From NCBI GenBank assembly GCA_963700255.1, contig CAVOWW010000029.1:124001-188000 (forward strand): 64,000 bases of DNA. The letters run 5' to 3'. A model generated the notes under the pieces. The model made no database searches. It worked only from the letters and a program-made list of their open reading frames with translations, and had not been told where the DNA came from. Shown piece by piece: positions 39,210-48,844 of this stretch; position 1 is the stretch's first letter, and each line of letters opens with the position of its first letter. The position numbers were made by a program, and so were the translations under genes. The DNA comes from UBA10649 sp963700255 (lineage in GTDB: Bacteria > Actinomycetota > Actinomycetes > S36-B12).

Positions 39210-40091
39210 ATGACCGTCCGCTGCATCGTGGTCGGTGACGTCATGATGGACGTCACCGCGGTCATCGATGCCGATATCGCCTACGCCAGCGACACCCAGG
39301 CCCACGTGACCTTCCAGCCCGGTGGGGTGGCGGCCAACACTGCGGCGTGGATGGCGACTGCCGGGTACGCCGTCACCATCGCCGGATGCGTGGGCGACGA
39401 TCCCTTCGGCCGCGACATCCGCCGCCAGCTGGGGGACCTCGGCGTCGACGTGCACCTGCAGGAGAGCCCGCTGCCGACCGGGACCTGCGTGGTGATCGTC
39501 GATCGCCGACGCGAGCGCACGATGTTCCCCGACTCGGGGGCGAACGCCGACCTCGCCGCCGGTGCGGTGACCGGCCTCATCGACTCGGGCACGCACGTCC
39601 ACCTCTCCGGCTACACCCTCCTCAACCGCGCAACGCGTGCCGTCGGGCTGGCCGCCCTCGACCGCGCCGTCGAGGTCGGTGCCACCCGGAGCCTCGACCC
39701 GGCATCGGCGGCCCCCCTGCGGGCCAACCTGCCCTTGTTCCTCGACCTGCTCCCCCGGTTCGACCTCCTGCTGGCCAACGAGGACGAGGCCGCGGTGCTC
39801 GCGGACCAGGAGGATCCGCACGACGCCCTCGAGGTGCTGGCCGATCAGGTGGCCACCGTGGTGGTGAAGGTGGGGGCCCGCGGTGTCCTCGCCCGCGACC
39901 CGGCCGGCACCGTCGCGGTCCCGGCCCTGCGCCAGGACGTCGTGGACACCACCGGGGCGGGCGACGCCTTCACGGCGGGCTTCCTGCCCATCTGGCTCGC
40001 GGGGGCGCCCCTCGCCCAGGCCATCGAGGAGGGCCAGCGACTGGCCGGGGCAGCCGTGGGCCGTGTCGGAGCCAGCCCACTGGCGCGCTGA
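39210..40091 (+). CDS. PfkB family carbohydrate kinase (probable pseudouridine kinase)
   Basis: A 293-residue ribokinase-family protein. GGVAANTAAWMATAGYAVTI and GCVGDDPFGRDIRRQLGDLG are the N-terminal substrate motifs. DTTGAGDAFTAGFLPIW near the C-terminus carries the anion hole and the catalytic Asp. It begins 9 nt after psuG, so it probably phosphorylates pseudouridine (PsuK role), though the family alone does not fix the substrate. Confidence 0.88.
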   Translation: MTVRCIVVGDVMMDVTAVIDADIAYASDTQAHVTFQPGGVAANTAAWMATAGYAVTIAGCVGDDPFGRDIRRQLGDLGVDVHLQESPLPTGTCVVIVDRRRERTMFPDSGANADLAAGAVTGLIDSGTHVHLSGYTLLNRATRAVGLAALDRAVEVGATRSLDPASAAPLRANLPLFLDLLPRFDLLLANEDEAAVLADQEDPHDALEVLADQVATVVVKVGARGVLARDPAGTVAVPALRQDVVDTTGAGDAFTAGFLPIWLAGAPLAQAIEEGQRLAGAAVGRVGASPLAR

Positions 40092-40146
40092 CCGGAGAGA
40101 ATCACCTCACCACCCGGCCCATGCAGGGCCAGCCCGAGAGGACCCC

Positions 40147-42600
40147 ATGGCACGCCGCACCACCCGCAGGACCGAAGCCCCCGGGCACGGGCGGATCGTC
40201 GACGTCGACGTCTCGGAGGAGATGCGCGGGTCCTTCCTCGAGTACGCCTACTCGGTCATCTACGCGCGGGCCCTGCCCGATGCGCGCGACGGGCTGAAGC
40301 CCGTGCAGCGGCGCATCCTGTTCCAGATGGCGCAGATGGGGCTGCGCCCGGACCGGGGGCACGTCAAGAGCGCGCGTGTCGTGGGCGAGGTCATGGGCCG
40401 GCTGCACCCGCACGGCGACTCCGCGATCTACGACGCCCTCGTCCGGATGGCCCAGCCCTTCACGCTGCGCCTGCCCATGGTCGACGGCCACGGGAACTTC
40501 GGCTCGCTCGATGACGGCCCCGCTGCCATGCGGTACACCGAGGCACGTCTGGCGAGCCCCGCGATGGACATGACGGCCGGCCTCGACGAGGACGTCGTCG
40601 ACTTCGGCCCGAACTACGACGGCCGGGAGACCGAGCCGGTGGTGCTGCCCGCCGCGATCCCGAACCTGCTCGTCAACGGCGCCTCGGGCATCGCCGTGGG
40701 CATGGCCACCAACCTCGTGCCGCACAACCTCGGCGAGGTGCTCAACGCGGCCCGTCACCTCCTCCATCACCCCGAGGCGACGCTGGCGGAGATCATGACG
40801 CTCGTGCCCGGCCCCGACTTCCCCGGCGGCGGAGTCATCATCGGCCTCGACGGCGTGCGCGATGCCTACGAGACCGGCCGCGGCAGCTTCCGGGTCCGGG
40901 CGCGCACCCGGGTCGAGCAGATCACGCCGCGCCGACGCGGGATCGTCGTGACCGAGCTGCCCTTCAACGTGGGTCCGGAGCGCATCATCGACCGGATCAA
41001 GGACGCCGTGCAGTCGAAGAAGCTCCAGGGCATCTCCGACGTGGTCGACCTCACCGACGGGGACAGCGGGCTGCAGCTGGTCATCGAGGTCAAGAACGGG
41101 TTCCACCCCGAGGCGGTCCTCCAGCACCTGTTCAAGCTCACGCCGATGGAGGACACGGTCAACGTCAACGCCGTCGCTCTCGTCGACGGCCAGCCGCAGA
41201 CCATGGGCCTCCTCCAGATGCTCAGGGTCTGGCTCGACCATCGGCTCATCGTGGTGCGCCGTCGCAGTGCCTTCCGACGCACGAAGGCCGAGGCCCGGCT
41301 CCACCTCGTCGAGGGCCTCCTCGTGGCGATCATCGACATCGACGAGGTCATCCAGCTGATCCGTGAGTCCGACGACGCGGCGGCGGCCAAGGACCGGCTC
41401 ATGTCGGTCTTCGACCTCAGCGACGTCCAGGCGACCTACATCCTCGACATGCCCCTTCGCCGGCTCACCCGCTTCTCGCGGATCGAGCTGGAGAAGGAGG
41501 GCGACGACCTGCGTCGCGAGATCGCCACCCTCACCGAACTGCTCGAGGACGAGACCGTCCTGCGGGCTGCCGTCGCGGACGAGCTGTCGACCGTCGCCCA
41601 GGCGCACGCGACGCCGCGCCGCACCCTGCTCATGGAGGCATCGGCCGCGCCCGTCACCGCCGCCGTGCCGCTCGAGGTGCATGACGAGCCGTGCGTCGTG
41701 CTGCTGTCCAGCACCGGGCTGCTGGCCCGCACGTCAGACACGAGTGCGGCCTCCGACGCCGCCCACGACCAGAGATCCGCGCACGACGTCATCATCAGCG
41801 CGATACCGGCGACGTCGCGCGGGGAGTTCGGGATCGTCACGACCGCGGGTCGCGTCGTCCGGCTGCGGGCGATCGACCTGCCGGCGATGCCGGCAGTGTC
41901 CGGGGTGCCGGCACTGTCCGCGGGCGCTCCGCTCGGGGCCTTCGTCGACCTGCCGACCGGTGAGCAGCCGGTCTGCCTGACCACCCTCGACGACTCAGGC
42001 GGGATCGCCCTCGCGACCGCCGCGGGCATCGTCAAGCGCGTCGTGCCCGACGTCCTGCAGAACAAGGACGCGTGGGAGGTGATCCGCCTCGACGACGGTG
42101 ACCGCGTGGTCGGTGCCACCCGGCTCGCCGAGGCGGACGCCGAGGACGCCGAGCTCGTCTTCGTGACGTCCGACGGCCAGCTGCTGCGCATCCCGGCCTC
42201 GTCGGTGCGACCACAGGGGCGCTCGGCGGGCGGCATGGCGGGCGTCAAGCTCGCACCCGGGGCCGAGGTCGTCTGGTTCGCGGCAGTCCGGGCGACCGAC
42301 TCCGCAGTCGTCGTGACCGTCGCCGGGACCGCAGCCGCCCTGCCGGGAACGGAGTCGGGCACCGTGAAGGTGACCCCGCTCGCCGAGTATCCGGGCAAGG
42401 GGCGTGGCACCGGTGGGGTGCGCTGCCACCGGTTCCGCTCGGGCGAGGACACGCTTCTCCGGGCGTGGGTCGGGAACGGCCCGGCGCGAGCAGCGACCGC
42501 CTCGGGCGTCCCTGTCCTGCTGCCGGAGATCGATCCGCGACGCGACGGCACGGGAACCCCGGCGCCCGCGCCCATCGCCGGCATCGGCGGATCCCTGTGA
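40147..42600 (+). CDS. parC: DNA topoisomerase IV subunit A / GyrA-like
   Basis: An 817-residue type IIA topoisomerase A subunit, which breaks and rejoins DNA. N-terminal DARDGLKPVQRRILFQM, the winged-helix RVVGEVMGRLHPHGDSAIYD, and the catalytic Tyr in AAMRYTEARL (about residue 138). The tower and coiled-coil domains follow, then a C-terminal beta-pinwheel from about 500. No clean GyrA box was recognised, so ParC is preferred over GyrA. The ATG at 40147 has GAGAGGA upstream. Confidence 0.92.
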   Translation: MARRTTRRTEAPGHGRIVDVDVSEEMRGSFLEYAYSVIYARALPDARDGLKPVQRRILFQMAQMGLRPDRGHVKSARVVGEVMGRLHPHGDSAIYDALVRMAQPFTLRLPMVDGHGNFGSLDDGPAAMRYTEARLASPAMDMTAGLDEDVVDFGPNYDGRETEPVVLPAAIPNLLVNGASGIAVGMATNLVPHNLGEVLNAARHLLHHPEATLAEIMTLVPGPDFPGGGVIIGLDGVRDAYETGRGSFRVRARTRVEQITPRRRGIVVTELPFNVGPERIIDRIKDAVQSKKLQGISDVVDLTDGDSGLQLVIEVKNGFHPEAVLQHLFKLTPMEDTVNVNAVALVDGQPQTMGLLQMLRVWLDHRLIVVRRRSAFRRTKAEARLHLVEGLLVAIIDIDEVIQLIRESDDAAAAKDRLMSVFDLSDVQATYILDMPLRRLTRFSRIELEKEGDDLRREIATLTELLEDETVLRAAVADELSTVAQAHATPRRTLLMEASAAPVTAAVPLEVHDEPCVVLLSSTGLLARTSDTSAASDAAHDQRSAHDVIISAIPATSRGEFGIVTTAGRVVRLRAIDLPAMPAVSGVPALSAGAPLGAFVDLPTGEQPVCLTTLDDSGGIALATAAGIVKRVVPDVLQNKDAWEVIRLDDGDRVVGATRLAEADAEDAELVFVTSDGQLLRIPASSVRPQGRSAGGMAGVKLAPGAEVVWFAAVRATDSAVVVTVAGTAAALPGTESGTVKVTPLAEYPGKGRGTGGVRCHRFRSGEDTLLRAWVGNGPARAATASGVPVLLPEIDPRRDGTGTPAPAPIAGIGGSL

Positions 42601-43547
42601 CCGTCTGCTCCCTCGAGTCCACCGCCGCTGCCGAGCCGTTGTCCGGCACGGCGCCCTATGCGCGCGCCTGGATCGTGGTCGAGAGTGCCGGGCCCTGGGG
42701 CCGGGAGGCCGTGGCCGACAGCCACCTGCCGGCCGCCGTCCGGGAGAACCTCATGACGGCCAAGGCGGCAGGCGTGTCGGTCCTGCTGGCCCGACATCCG
42801 GATCGACCCGAGCGGGCCGGAAAGCAGGACCTGAATGTCTGGGTCGCCCGCTCCGTGGCCGGGGGGATGCTGCTGCGCCACGGGCTCCTGTCCGATCTGA
42901 CACCGCTTGCCGCGTGGGACATGGCGGCCATCGCGGCGGGCTCGCTGCCGGCCCTCGGCGCGGTCACGCGCGATCCCCTGCTGCTGGTGTGCACGCACGG
43001 CAAGCGCGATCGCTGCTGTGCCGTCAACGGGCGCGCGCTCCTCACGAGCCTCCTGGCGACAGCCACCCCAGAGCAGCGCGGCCGGATCTGGGAGTGCAGC
43101 CACATCGGCGGACATCGGTTCGCCCCGGTGACCCTCAGCCTCCCGAGCGGCGCGGTGCACGGACGGCTTGACACGACGGATGCGGCGGAGCTGCTCGAGC
43201 GGCACGAGTCCGGACGCGTCCTCATCGGCCATCTGCGCGGGCGGAGCGGGTTCCTCGCTCCCTGCCAGGCAGCCGACGGCGCCGTCCGCTCGCTGGCCGG
43301 AGTCGACTCCGTCGACGACCTTGACGTGCTCCGCGTCGTCGACGGTCGCGTCGTGCCGGCGTCCGGCGATGTCGTGGAGGTCGATGTGGCCCACACCGAG
43401 GTGCGGCACCTGGACGGTCGGGCCTGGCGGGTGGTCGTCGAACGCGTCCCCCTCGACCGGCCGCGCGCGGAGTCCTGCGGGGCGGAGCCGGTGGCCGGCG
43501 CCGCGTGGATCGTGAGTTCCGTCACGCCGAGCGATCCCTGGCAGTAG
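42597..43547 (+). CDS. Sucrase/ferredoxin-like protein
   Basis: A 316-residue thioredoxin-fold ferredoxin-like protein (PF06999 type). CTHGKRDRCCAVNGRALLTS and WECSHIGGHRFAPVTLSLPS are the family's cluster-binding cysteine and histidine blocks. It may bind a [2Fe-2S] cluster; the cellular role is unknown. The GTG overlaps the topoisomerase stop (GTGA). Confidence 0.88.
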   Translation: MTVCSLESTAAAEPLSGTAPYARAWIVVESAGPWGREAVADSHLPAAVRENLMTAKAAGVSVLLARHPDRPERAGKQDLNVWVARSVAGGMLLRHGLLSDLTPLAAWDMAAIAAGSLPALGAVTRDPLLLVCTHGKRDRCCAVNGRALLTSLLATATPEQRGRIWECSHIGGHRFAPVTLSLPSGAVHGRLDTTDAAELLERHESGRVLIGHLRGRSGFLAPCQAADGAVRSLAGVDSVDDLDVLRVVDGRVVPASGDVVEVDVAHTEVRHLDGRAWRVVVERVPLDRPRAESCGAEPVAGAAWIVSSVTPSDPWQ

Positions 43548-43578
43548 CGCGCCTCCCGTCCAGTCGCCCACCCCCTGG

Positions 43579-43636
43579 CGAGTGCGCAGTTGCGGCCCTT
43601 CTCAGCGGCACCTAACGGGCCGCGTCTGCGCACTCG
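43579..43636. repeat. Long intergenic inverted repeat
   Basis: Two 20-nt arms (43579-43598 and 43617-43636) pair at 18 of 20 positions around an 18-nt loop. Arm ends read CGAGTGCGCAG and CTGCGCACTCG. It lies between the sucrase/ferredoxin gene and a lipoprotein gene. It could be a terminator for the former or a dispersed palindromic element. Confidence 0.7.
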
Positions 43637-43653
43637 ACTGCTTCCACGACCGC

Positions 43654-43659
43654 TAGGTT
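43654..43659 (+). promoter_or_regulatory. -10 element for the lipoprotein gene
   Basis: TAGGTT lies 6 nt before the ATG at 43666, right after the inverted repeat, with no ribosome-binding site. Confidence 0.45.
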
Positions 43660-43665
43660 GCACTC

Positions 43666-44442
43666 ATGCGCACACCCACGGGGGGACGGGCACGGACCGG
43701 AGCGCTCGCCCTCATCCTGGCCAGCACCGTCGCACTTCTTGCCGGCTGCATCGCCCCGCCCGTCACGGCTTCAGGGTCCGGGGTGGTGACCATCAGCTGG
43801 GCCAGTACCACCGCCGACGTGACGGATCCCGACTACGGGGCAGCTGCCTTCGACGCGGCGACTGGCTACGGCGACGTGCTTGAACTCTGCGCAGGATCGG
43901 CGTCGGATTGCGGGGCCGACTCCCCCGGGAGCACCCTCTTCCGCTACTACCCTGCTGACGGATCGATGTCGGCGACCTTGTCGTCGGCCACATCGATGGT
44001 CACACCGGCTGGCTCGGCTGCCACGCCGCCGCCGGGGGCCTACACGCTCCGGGCTGTCGGATACGGCGAACAGGGCACCCAGAACCGGGGCGACCTCCTC
44101 CACATCGTCCTCGGGCCGCCCGGCACGAAGGACCTGACGACCTGGCTCCAGTCGGTGGCCCGGCCGTCGAAGGACAGCCAGTGTCCGCGCGGCCACGACC
44201 CCAGCTGGGCGCAGTGGCCGAACGACGGCGCCGGCGGGTACGTCTGCGACCGGACCATCTATGCCTACTACCCGGACGAGCCGGTTCGCGGCCCCGGCTG
44301 GGACAGTGCCGCCCCGGAGTGGCAGTGGTCGGTGGAGCGGGCCGGAGCCGATGCTCCCTGTCCCGAAGGCTTCGACCCCAGCTGGGCCCAGTGGCCCCGC
44401 GACGGAGCAGGCGGTCACGTCTGCGTCATGCTCGCCGACTGA
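43666..44442 (+). CDS. Lipoprotein with two SWAQWP repeats
   Basis: A 258-residue exported lipoprotein. The signal peptide ends in a clear lipobox LLAGC (Cys at residue 26). The mature part has no known enzyme motif. The C-terminal third carries a repeated unit: CPRGHDPSWAQWPNDGAGG followed by YVC, and 50 residues later CPEGFDPSWAQWPRDGAGG followed by HVC. Each unit has two Cys that could form a disulfide. It is probably a cell-surface protein. It converges with the FprA gene, 19 bp away. Confidence 0.8.
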   Translation: MRTPTGGRARTGALALILASTVALLAGCIAPPVTASGSGVVTISWASTTADVTDPDYGAAAFDAATGYGDVLELCAGSASDCGADSPGSTLFRYYPADGSMSATLSSATSMVTPAGSAATPPPGAYTLRAVGYGEQGTQNRGDLLHIVLGPPGTKDLTTWLQSVARPSKDSQCPRGHDPSWAQWPNDGAGGYVCDRTIYAYYPDEPVRGPGWDSAAPEWQWSVERAGADAPCPEGFDPSWAQWPRDGAGGHVCVMLAD

Positions 44443-44461
44443 GGGCCTGCACTGCCGCGCG

Positions 44462-45823
44462 TCAGCTCCGGCTGGCCTCGATAAGGGCGTCTCGGTCGTG
44501 GATCGTCGTGCGATCCCTGCCCCGGGTGGCTCCCAGCGCCCGCTCCGCGGCGTCGATCGCACGCCAGCCACCCGTGGTCACGACGTCGACGCCACGTGCC
44601 GCCAGCAGGGCGTCCACGGCCTCGGCCGTCGGGGTCGCCGGGTCGGGGAGCCGGCCCTGCGCCGCGTCCTCGAGGAGCGATGCCACGGTGGCCACCGCGT
44701 CCTTCTTGTTCGTGCCGATGATCCCCGTGGGCCCCCGCTTGATCCAGCCCGCGACGTACTCCCCCGCCACCGGCTCGCCCTCGAGCTGCACGCGGCCGTC
44801 GACATGCGGGATGACGTTGCGCGCCGCGTCGAAGGGCACCTCGTCCAACGCGGTGCCGCGATAGCCCACCGATCGCACCACGAGATCGGCCGCGACCTCC
44901 TCGAACACGCCCGTCCCCTCGGCACCGCCCTCGGCGGTCAGGCGGGTGCGTTCCACCACCACGGAACGGACCCGATCGTCGCCCTTCAGCGCCACGGGAC
45001 GCGACAGGAACCGCAGATGGACCCGCCGCGGCTTGCCCGAGGGGACCCGTTCGGCCCACTCGCGGATGACCTCCACGTTGCGCCCCACGGCCCGGTCGGA
45101 GGCCGCAAGGGCCGCGCTCGACTCGTCGAGAACCGCCTCCTCCGGCCGCACGATCACGTCTGCGTCGGCGAGTTCGCCGAGCTCCTTGAGCTCCTTGGTC
45201 GTCCACGCGGCCTGGGCCGGACCGCGACGGCCGAGCACGTAGACATCGGTGATCCCGGACTGCGCGAGGGTGTCGAACACGTGCTGCGGCATGTCGGTGT
45301 GCTCGAGCTCGCTGACGGACTTGCCGAGGACCCTCGCCACGTCGACGGCGACGTTGCCCACCCCCACCACCACGGCCGCTGTGCTCGTCGGGATCAGGCG
45401 TTCGAAGAGCTCACGGTCCGCGTCAGGGTGCCCGCAGTACCAGGCGACGAAGTCGGTCGCCGCGACGCTGCCGTCGAGGTCCTCCCCATCCACCCCGAGG
45501 CGCCGGTCGCGCGATGCCCCGTAGGTGAAGATCACGGCGTCGTACAGGGTGTGGAGGTCCGCGACCGAGAGGTCCTGGCCGATCGTCACGTTGCCGAGGA
45601 ATCGCACGCCCGGCTTGTCCAGGGTCTTGTCGAGCGTGTCCCGCACCGACCGGATGCTCAGGTGGTCCGGCGCCACGCCGTAGCGCACCAGGCCGAAGGG
45701 CACCGGCAGGCGGTCGATGATGTCGACCTCGGCGGGCACGTCCTGCTGGCTGACGAGCGCGTCCGCCGCGTAGATGCCCGAGGGCCCCGATCCGATGACA
45801 GCGATCCGCAGGGATCGGGACAT
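44462..45823 (-). CDS. fprA: FprA-type ferredoxin-NADP+ reductase
   Basis: A 453-residue FAD/NADP-dependent oxidoreductase of the adrenodoxin-reductase type. FAD site IAVIGSGPSGIYAADAL, then PVPFGLVRYGVAPDH; NADP site VVVGVGNVAVDVARVLGKS; and VAGWIKRGPTGIIGTNKKDA near the end. It passes electrons from NADPH to a ferredoxin. As the last gene of the minus-strand operon that carries the Rieske oxygenase, it is a good candidate electron donor for it (inference). It starts 2 nt after the HAD gene. Confidence 0.93.
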   Translation of the reverse strand: MSRSLRIAVIGSGPSGIYAADALVSQQDVPAEVDIIDRLPVPFGLVRYGVAPDHLSIRSVRDTLDKTLDKPGVRFLGNVTIGQDLSVADLHTLYDAVIFTYGASRDRRLGVDGEDLDGSVAATDFVAWYCGHPDADRELFERLIPTSTAAVVVGVGNVAVDVARVLGKSVSELEHTDMPQHVFDTLAQSGITDVYVLGRRGPAQAAWTTKELKELGELADADVIVRPEEAVLDESSAALAASDRAVGRNVEVIREWAERVPSGKPRRVHLRFLSRPVALKGDDRVRSVVVERTRLTAEGGAEGTGVFEEVAADLVVRSVGYRGTALDEVPFDAARNVIPHVDGRVQLEGEPVAGEYVAGWIKRGPTGIIGTNKKDAVATVASLLEDAAQGRLPDPATPTAEAVDALLAARGVDVVTTGGWRAIDAAERALGATRGRDRTTIHDRDALIEASRS

Positions 45824-45825
45824 GG

Positions 45826-46473
45826 CTACTCCAGTGGAAGTCCTAGTAATGACCTCGCCAACCTAAACCCTGGGGCTGGGTCCGTGGGGTCCAAGTGCAC
45901 AGGTGTGAGGCCCACCACGTCGGCGCCCCGGAGGTTGACCGGCTGGTCGTCGATGAACACCGTTCCCTCCGCCGGGACGCCCATACGATCGAGGATGATC
46001 CGGTAGGCGGCGGGGTCGGGCTTGTAGACGCCCTCCGTCCGGCCGTCCACGAGGACGTCGAAGTCGCGGATGACTCCCATGCGGGCCAGCCACACCTCGT
46101 CGTGGAACGAGGTCAGGTCGTTCGTGAGCGCTCCCACCGGGATCCCGGCAGCCTTCGCGTCGTCGATGAGCCGGCGCGCCTCCGGCCGGACCAGCTCGTC
46201 CTCGGCGCCGGAGTAGAGGTGGCGGCACAGGTCCGGCATCGTGGGCGGCTCGCCCGTGAGGGCGGAGAACTCCTGCGCGCGGAGCGCCCAGTACTCGCGC
46301 TCGTTCATCTCGCCCGACTGGAAGGCGCGCCAGTCGGCGTCCTGCTCGGGTGCGAACGGCCCCGTCCACGCGAACGTGCCCGGGGCGAGGCCGAGGTCGC
46401 GCTCCCCCACATGGCGCAGCTCGAACGGGGTGAGCAGGACAGGGCCGCCGAAATCGAAGATGAGCGCTGTCAT
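45826..46473 (-). CDS. HAD family hydrolase
   Basis: A 215-residue haloacid dehalogenase-fold protein, probably a phosphatase. Motif I is LIFDFGGPVL, where Gly replaces the second Asp of most phosphatases, as in the DFGGV subgroup. Motif II LTNDLTSF, motif III VYKPDPAAYRI, motif IV VFIDDQPVNLRGA. The ATG overlaps the stop of the hydratase gene (ATGA), and GGAGAG lies upstream. In this operon it could remove phosphate from a pathway intermediate (inference). Confidence 0.9.
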   Translation of the reverse strand: MTALIFDFGGPVLLTPFELRHVGERDLGLAPGTFAWTGPFAPEQDADWRAFQSGEMNEREYWALRAQEFSALTGEPPTMPDLCRHLYSGAEDELVRPEARRLIDDAKAAGIPVGALTNDLTSFHDEVWLARMGVIRDFDVLVDGRTEGVYKPDPAAYRIILDRMGVPAEGTVFIDDQPVNLRGADVVGLTPVHLDPTDPAPGFRLARSLLGLPLE

Positions 46474-47217
46474 GTGTCTCTCCGTTCGACGCGCACCTCG
46501 ACGATGCGACCGTCCTCGAGGTCGAGCTGAGCCTGCGCCCAGCCTTCGGGCGGCAGTGGGAGCGGCGGTGTCAGGCCACCTGTCAGCACGACCGAGCCGA
46601 CGGGCAGCCGAGGCAGCCCCAGTTCGGCCGCCAGCCCATCCAGGGCCTCCTGGCCCGTCGGGGGGTCGACGCTCGGGTCGCCGGTGAGCACGCCGTCGAC
46701 GGCCTCTCCGGCGGACGTGGACAGGCGGACTCGGGTGCCGCCGGGCAGGGCAGGCAGGACGGTCCTGCGCTCGACCACGGCCGCGCACGCCGAGGAGCCG
46801 TCTGCGGTGTTCTGGGCCCACGTGAACCGGTAGTCGCGCCACGCGGAGTCCACGACCTCCAGGGCCAGGTGTCGCCGGTGGATCCGTCCGTCCTCGCCGA
46901 CGAACAGCGCGACCTCGGGCTCGACCCGCGGCTGCAGCAGCCCCGCGCCCACCACTCCTGGCGACTCGGTGACCATGCGATCAGTCAGCGGCCCGTGATT
47001 GGCGCGGTCGATGCCCATCGCCCCGCGCATCGCCGCCGACGTGTAGCCCAGCTTCCAGCCGACCAGCCGCTCCCCTGCTGCCAGCCGACGGGCCGGTCAG
47101 CCGCGCCTGGATGGCGTAGGCGACGTCGTCACCGACCGCAATCACGGACGCGTCGAGCAGTCGGCCGGACTCCCGGGCGTCGGCGATCCGGTCCGACACC
47201 TCGTCCACGATGGTCAC
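46470..47217 (-). CDS. 2-keto-4-pentenoate hydratase-like protein, one frameshift
   Basis: About 248 residues of the fumarylacetoacetase/MhpD fold, an enzyme type that hydrates 2-hydroxy-dienoates after ring cleavage of aromatics. Seen: LVGWKLGYTSAAMRGAMG, then VEPEVALFVGEDG (metal-binding Glu residues), VVDSAWRDYRFTWAQN, and GSVVLTGGLTPPLPLPPEG. An indel near 47,090 separates the N-terminus (GTG at 47217, MTIVDEVSDRIADARESGRL) from the rest. Confidence 0.8.
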
Positions 47218-47223
47218 CGGCGG

Positions 47224-47488
47224 TCAATGCTCCACTTCAGTGATGGTCACCATGTCGAAGCGGACGACCTCGCCGAACCACCCGCAGCCGCCGCACCAGG
47301 TCATGAAGTAGCGGGCGTCGCCCGCCCAGTACTCGGTGCTGATGCCGCCGTCGGCGTCCGAGTCCGTCCCCGCACATCGGGCAGAACCGCGGCCGGTCGA
47401 GCAGGTGCCGCTCGGCATCGCCCGAGAACCACGCCCCGCGCGGCGGCAGCCGATGCGGGTCGGGAGGCAGGACGTCGAGGTCAGGCAC
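47224..47488 (-). CDS. Small zinc-ribbon protein, one frameshift
   Basis: About 88 residues. It has a zinc ribbon with FCPMCG in the middle and FMTWCGGCGWFGEVVRF near the end, joined across an indel near 47,375. Its GTG start lies inside the 3' end of the Rieske gene, overlapping by 8 nt. Function unknown. The size and the overlap with the oxygenase gene suggest an accessory role in the oxygenase system. Confidence 0.6.
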
Positions 47489-48742
47489 CCGCCCCTGCCT
47501 TCGCCTTGTTGGCCCAGGCATCGGCGTGGAGATCGAGCAGCTGCTGCTTCAGCGGGCTGTAGCGCATCGAGCCGCCCGTGATCCACGCCTTCGCGAACTC
47601 GCTCTCCGCGCCGAACTTGTCCTTCTCGCAGGGCAGCTTGATGATGTCGTGCTTCTCCCGCACGGTGCAGATCGGATCCTGTCCGTCAGCCACCTTCTTC
47701 ATGTTCTCCTTGAACATCTTGCGCAGGAGCGCGACGCCGGCGTCGGACCGCCCGAGGTGCTCCTGGGTGCGATCGGTGATCGGCCCCTGCGAGACCCAGG
47801 CCATGATGTCCTGGCCCTCGATGTAGTCGGTGATGAAGCGGCCGTTCTCGTCCTTCCAGAGGTACTCGTAGAAGACCGGACGGTCCTGCGGCTCCCACGT
47901 GCCGCCCTCGGGGGCGTGGTTGGAGTAGAAGAGCTTCCAGGTGGTGCGTGTCGTCGATCGGGACGCGGATCTGCATCTGGTCGATGCCCGCGCCGCCGAC
48001 GCGCATGAAGTAGGGGAACACCAGCGGATGGCCGATCTTCCAGTCGTCGTTCTCCTCGGTGCTGCCCTCGAGGACGCGGCGCTTGAGGATGCCCCACTCC
48101 ATCTCCTCGAAGCCCGTCTTCATGTGCTTCTTCTGGAACGCCTTGGGCGCGTCGAAGCCCTCGGTCTGGCCGAGGAACTCGAAGTAGTAGCCGTGCAGCC
48201 ACTCGACGTGGTGCGGGTCGACGGAGTTCTCCATGATCTGCAGCCAGTTGCGACGGGAGCGTCGTGTAGCCGCAGTCCTTGATGCCGTCCATGACGAAGA
48301 CGTCGTAGCGCGGCAGCTCGGGGGCCGGGTCGGGCCCGACGTAGACCCACACCATGCCGCCCATGACCTCGGCCTTGCCGGCCTTCTGCTTCACGCGGTC
48401 GCGGAAGTTCTGGTTGTCGGCCTCGGCGGGCTGCTCGAGGCAGTTGCCGTCGAAGTCCCACTTCCAGCCGTGGTAGCCGCAGCGGATGCCGTCCTCGTGC
48501 ACGACGCCGTACGTCAGCGAGGCCCGGCGATGGGGGCACGCCTCGGCGACGATGCCGTACTTGCCGCTCTTGGGCGTCTTGAAGAGCGTCCAGTTCTCGC
48601 TCAGCAGCCGCACCGTCTTGGTGGCGACGTGGTCGAAGTCCTGCTCGAACGCGATGGGGTACCAGTAGCGCCGCAGCAGCTCGCCCATGGGCGTGCCGGG
48701 GCCGACCTGGGTCAGCTCCTCGTTCTGTTCGACTGTCAGCAT
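47481..48742 (-). CDS. Rieske oxygenase alpha subunit, two frameshifts
   Basis: About 420 residues of the phthalate-4,5-dioxygenase-like ring-hydroxylating type (alpha-only oligomers). The N-terminus ELTQVGPGTPMGELLRRYWY is typical. The Rieske cluster is bound by ACPHRRASLTYG and RCGYHGWKWDFDG. The mononuclear iron site is DPHHVEWLHGYYFEF (D-x2-H-x5-H). Indels near 48,250 and 47,940 break the frame. The C-terminal part reads QGPITDRTQEHLGRSDAGV and continues to WANKAKAGAGA. It should hydroxylate or demethylate an aromatic ring using a ferredoxin reductase. The ATG at 48742 is the first codon. Confidence 0.88.
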
Positions 48743-48793
48743 TCGCGTTCCTCTCCGACCTGCGTTCCGATGGCTGGCACGTACGGTGCCCGC

Positions 48794-48835
48794 GGTTCCG
48801 TCGGGCGGGCAAGCGATATCCCGCCCGACGGAACC
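48794..48835 (-). terminator. Hairpin inside the catabolic block
   Basis: Perfect 16-bp arms, GGTTCCGTCGGGCGGG and its complement, with a 10-nt loop. It lies between the dikinase C-part and the Rieske gene, about 10 nt after the former's stop codon. It may end or attenuate transcription before the Rieske gene, or protect the upstream mRNA. Confidence 0.75.
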
Positions 48836-48844
48836 TGGGTCTGG

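Noticed and set aside
40102..43571. Long minus-strand frames opposite topoisomerase IV
   Set aside because: Overlap a clearly coding plus-strand gene with all its motifs; no conserved features.
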